DNA of 64,000 bases from Acidovorax sp. 69 (lineage in GTDB: Bacteria > Pseudomonadota > Gammaproteobacteria > Burkholderiales > Burkholderiaceae_C). Below, one piece after another: positions 63,520 through 64,000 of the stretch. The DNA lies in contig NZ_PGEP01000001.1 of assembly GCF_002797445.1 (NCBI RefSeq), positions 2,728,501 through 2,792,500 of the forward strand. The letters run 5' to 3'. Positions within the stretch are counted from its first letter, which is position 1. Each line of letters starts with the position of its first letter. The position numbers and the translations under genes are program-made. The notes beneath the pieces are model-generated. The model was not told the origin of the DNA. It searched no databases and was given only the letters and a program-made list of their open reading frames with translations.

Positions 63520-64000
63520 GCGAGGAACACAAATCGTTACCTCGGACTATATGCCGTTCTCTTGCAAGGCACTGACACAAAACACTGCGTGGCTCCGAAC
63601 GGCCTTGATGCACATCAAGCGTTGCTTTGGAACTACGGCCAGATAGGCCTGCAGCCCAAAGGCGAAGGGCAGGAAGTCGGCACGAGGCGCCCCTTTGGAC
63701 TGTCCCAAATCTGAATCAGGGTTTGCATGGAACGCTGGGGTCTGAAGCCATCTTTTTGATGGCCATTGGCACTCAGGCATGGGTAAACCCTGAAAAGTTC
63801 CTCATTGATTGTTTCCAATACTGGAACAGTTAGTTCGCGACCCAGTGGTTTTTCTCTGAACACCATCGGCGTACAGTTCAACCCATCGATGAGCCGAACC
63901 CGCAAGGCGACTCACCGAACCCGGTTCAGCAGCCCTTCTTTGTTTTGCAGCCGTTCCGGTTTGATTGAGCCGCTTTTTTAACTTCAAGGATTTTCATCAT
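63520..64000. other. Terminal stretch without a recognisable gene
   Basis: 481 bp at the window end. Minus-strand ORFs at 63633-63905 and 63547-63780 have no recognised domains and mixed codon use. A minus-strand reading from 63999 (MKILEVKKAAQSNRNGCKTK) stops after about 24 codons. The region is less GC-rich than the rest and may carry the promoter of a gene beyond the window. Confidence 0.5.
63605..63618. promoter_or_regulatory. FNR/ANR-type binding site
   Basis: TTGATGCACATCAA: a perfect TTGAT-N4-ATCAA dyad, the FNR/ANR consensus. It is centred about 92 bp before the HD-GYP start codon, a distance compatible with control of that gene; a rightward gene outside the window is the alternative. 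Confidence 0.6.

Noticed and set aside
63633..63905. 90-codon minus-strand ORF at the window end
   Set aside because: No domain, no ribosome site and overlapping ORFs of equal quality; I see no reason to prefer it.

Overview
The window is GC-rich, densely coding chromosomal DNA from a betaproteobacterium, most likely Comamonadaceae (Acidovorax-like). The clues are codon use, gene families such as Bug/TctC binding proteins, BON lipoprotein and ImuA-ImuB-DnaE2, and a family of AT-rich palindromic repeats of about 65 bp. I infer the taxon from gene content and memory, not from a search. I see no insertion sequence, prophage, CRISPR array, rRNA or plasmid gene. There is one tRNA, tRNA-Gly(CCC).

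Layout. 1-5 kb: the end of a Bug-type binding protein, a flavin reductase, a HipB/HipA toxin-antitoxin pair, a small DUF6150-like repeat protein and a split chromate transporter. 5-12 kb, mostly minus strand: branched-chain amino-acid-type binding protein, a sirtuin gene broken by a stop codon, rlmB, a LolD/YbbA-type ATPase divergent from a tesA-like esterase, a DUF2189 membrane protein, a metC-like enzyme and a BON lipoprotein. 12-17 kb: SulP transporter, a diguanylate cyclase paired with a MinD-like ATPase, and trhO. 17-21 kb: a pirin gene, then a flavodoxin-DoxX-pirin group divergent from a LysR regulator that resembles the E. coli YhaJ/YhaK/YqjF quinone-response set. 21-31 kb: FAD oxidoreductase, gluQRS and trmB with overlapping start and stop codons, a GGDEF protein facing a large HD-GYP phosphodiesterase, and alaS.

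31-40 kb is a complete-looking trans-4-hydroxy-L-proline catabolic island. It holds a DapA-like deaminase, a hydroxyproline epimerase, a three-subunit D-hydroxyproline dehydrogenase, a TRAP transporter and a GntR regulator. The TRAP large permease gene is frameshifted at a run of six G. 40-49 kb is a GABA/polyamine island: a MocR/GabR-type regulator divergent from gabT, a Pot-type ABC transporter and gabD. 49-64 kb: a decayed small gene, tRNA-Gly, a chemoreceptor, an RluA-type pseudouridine synthase, an AsmA protein, a decayed M23 peptidase gene, an SOS-boxed imuA-imuB-dnaE2 operon, and an HD-GYP gene with an FNR-like site upstream.

The most unusual signal is the palindromic repeat family, nine copies here. 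Several lie between convergent genes. Three lie inside conserved genes (gluQRS, alaS, dnaE2), each read in frame as about 21 residues, much like the Rickettsia palindromic elements. Second is a perfect 24-bp inverted repeat with a 6-nt loop inside imuB. At least five genes look damaged (sirtuin, dctM, chromate transporter 5' end, M23 peptidase, a small gene at 49 kb); sequencing error is a live alternative for the single-base cases.
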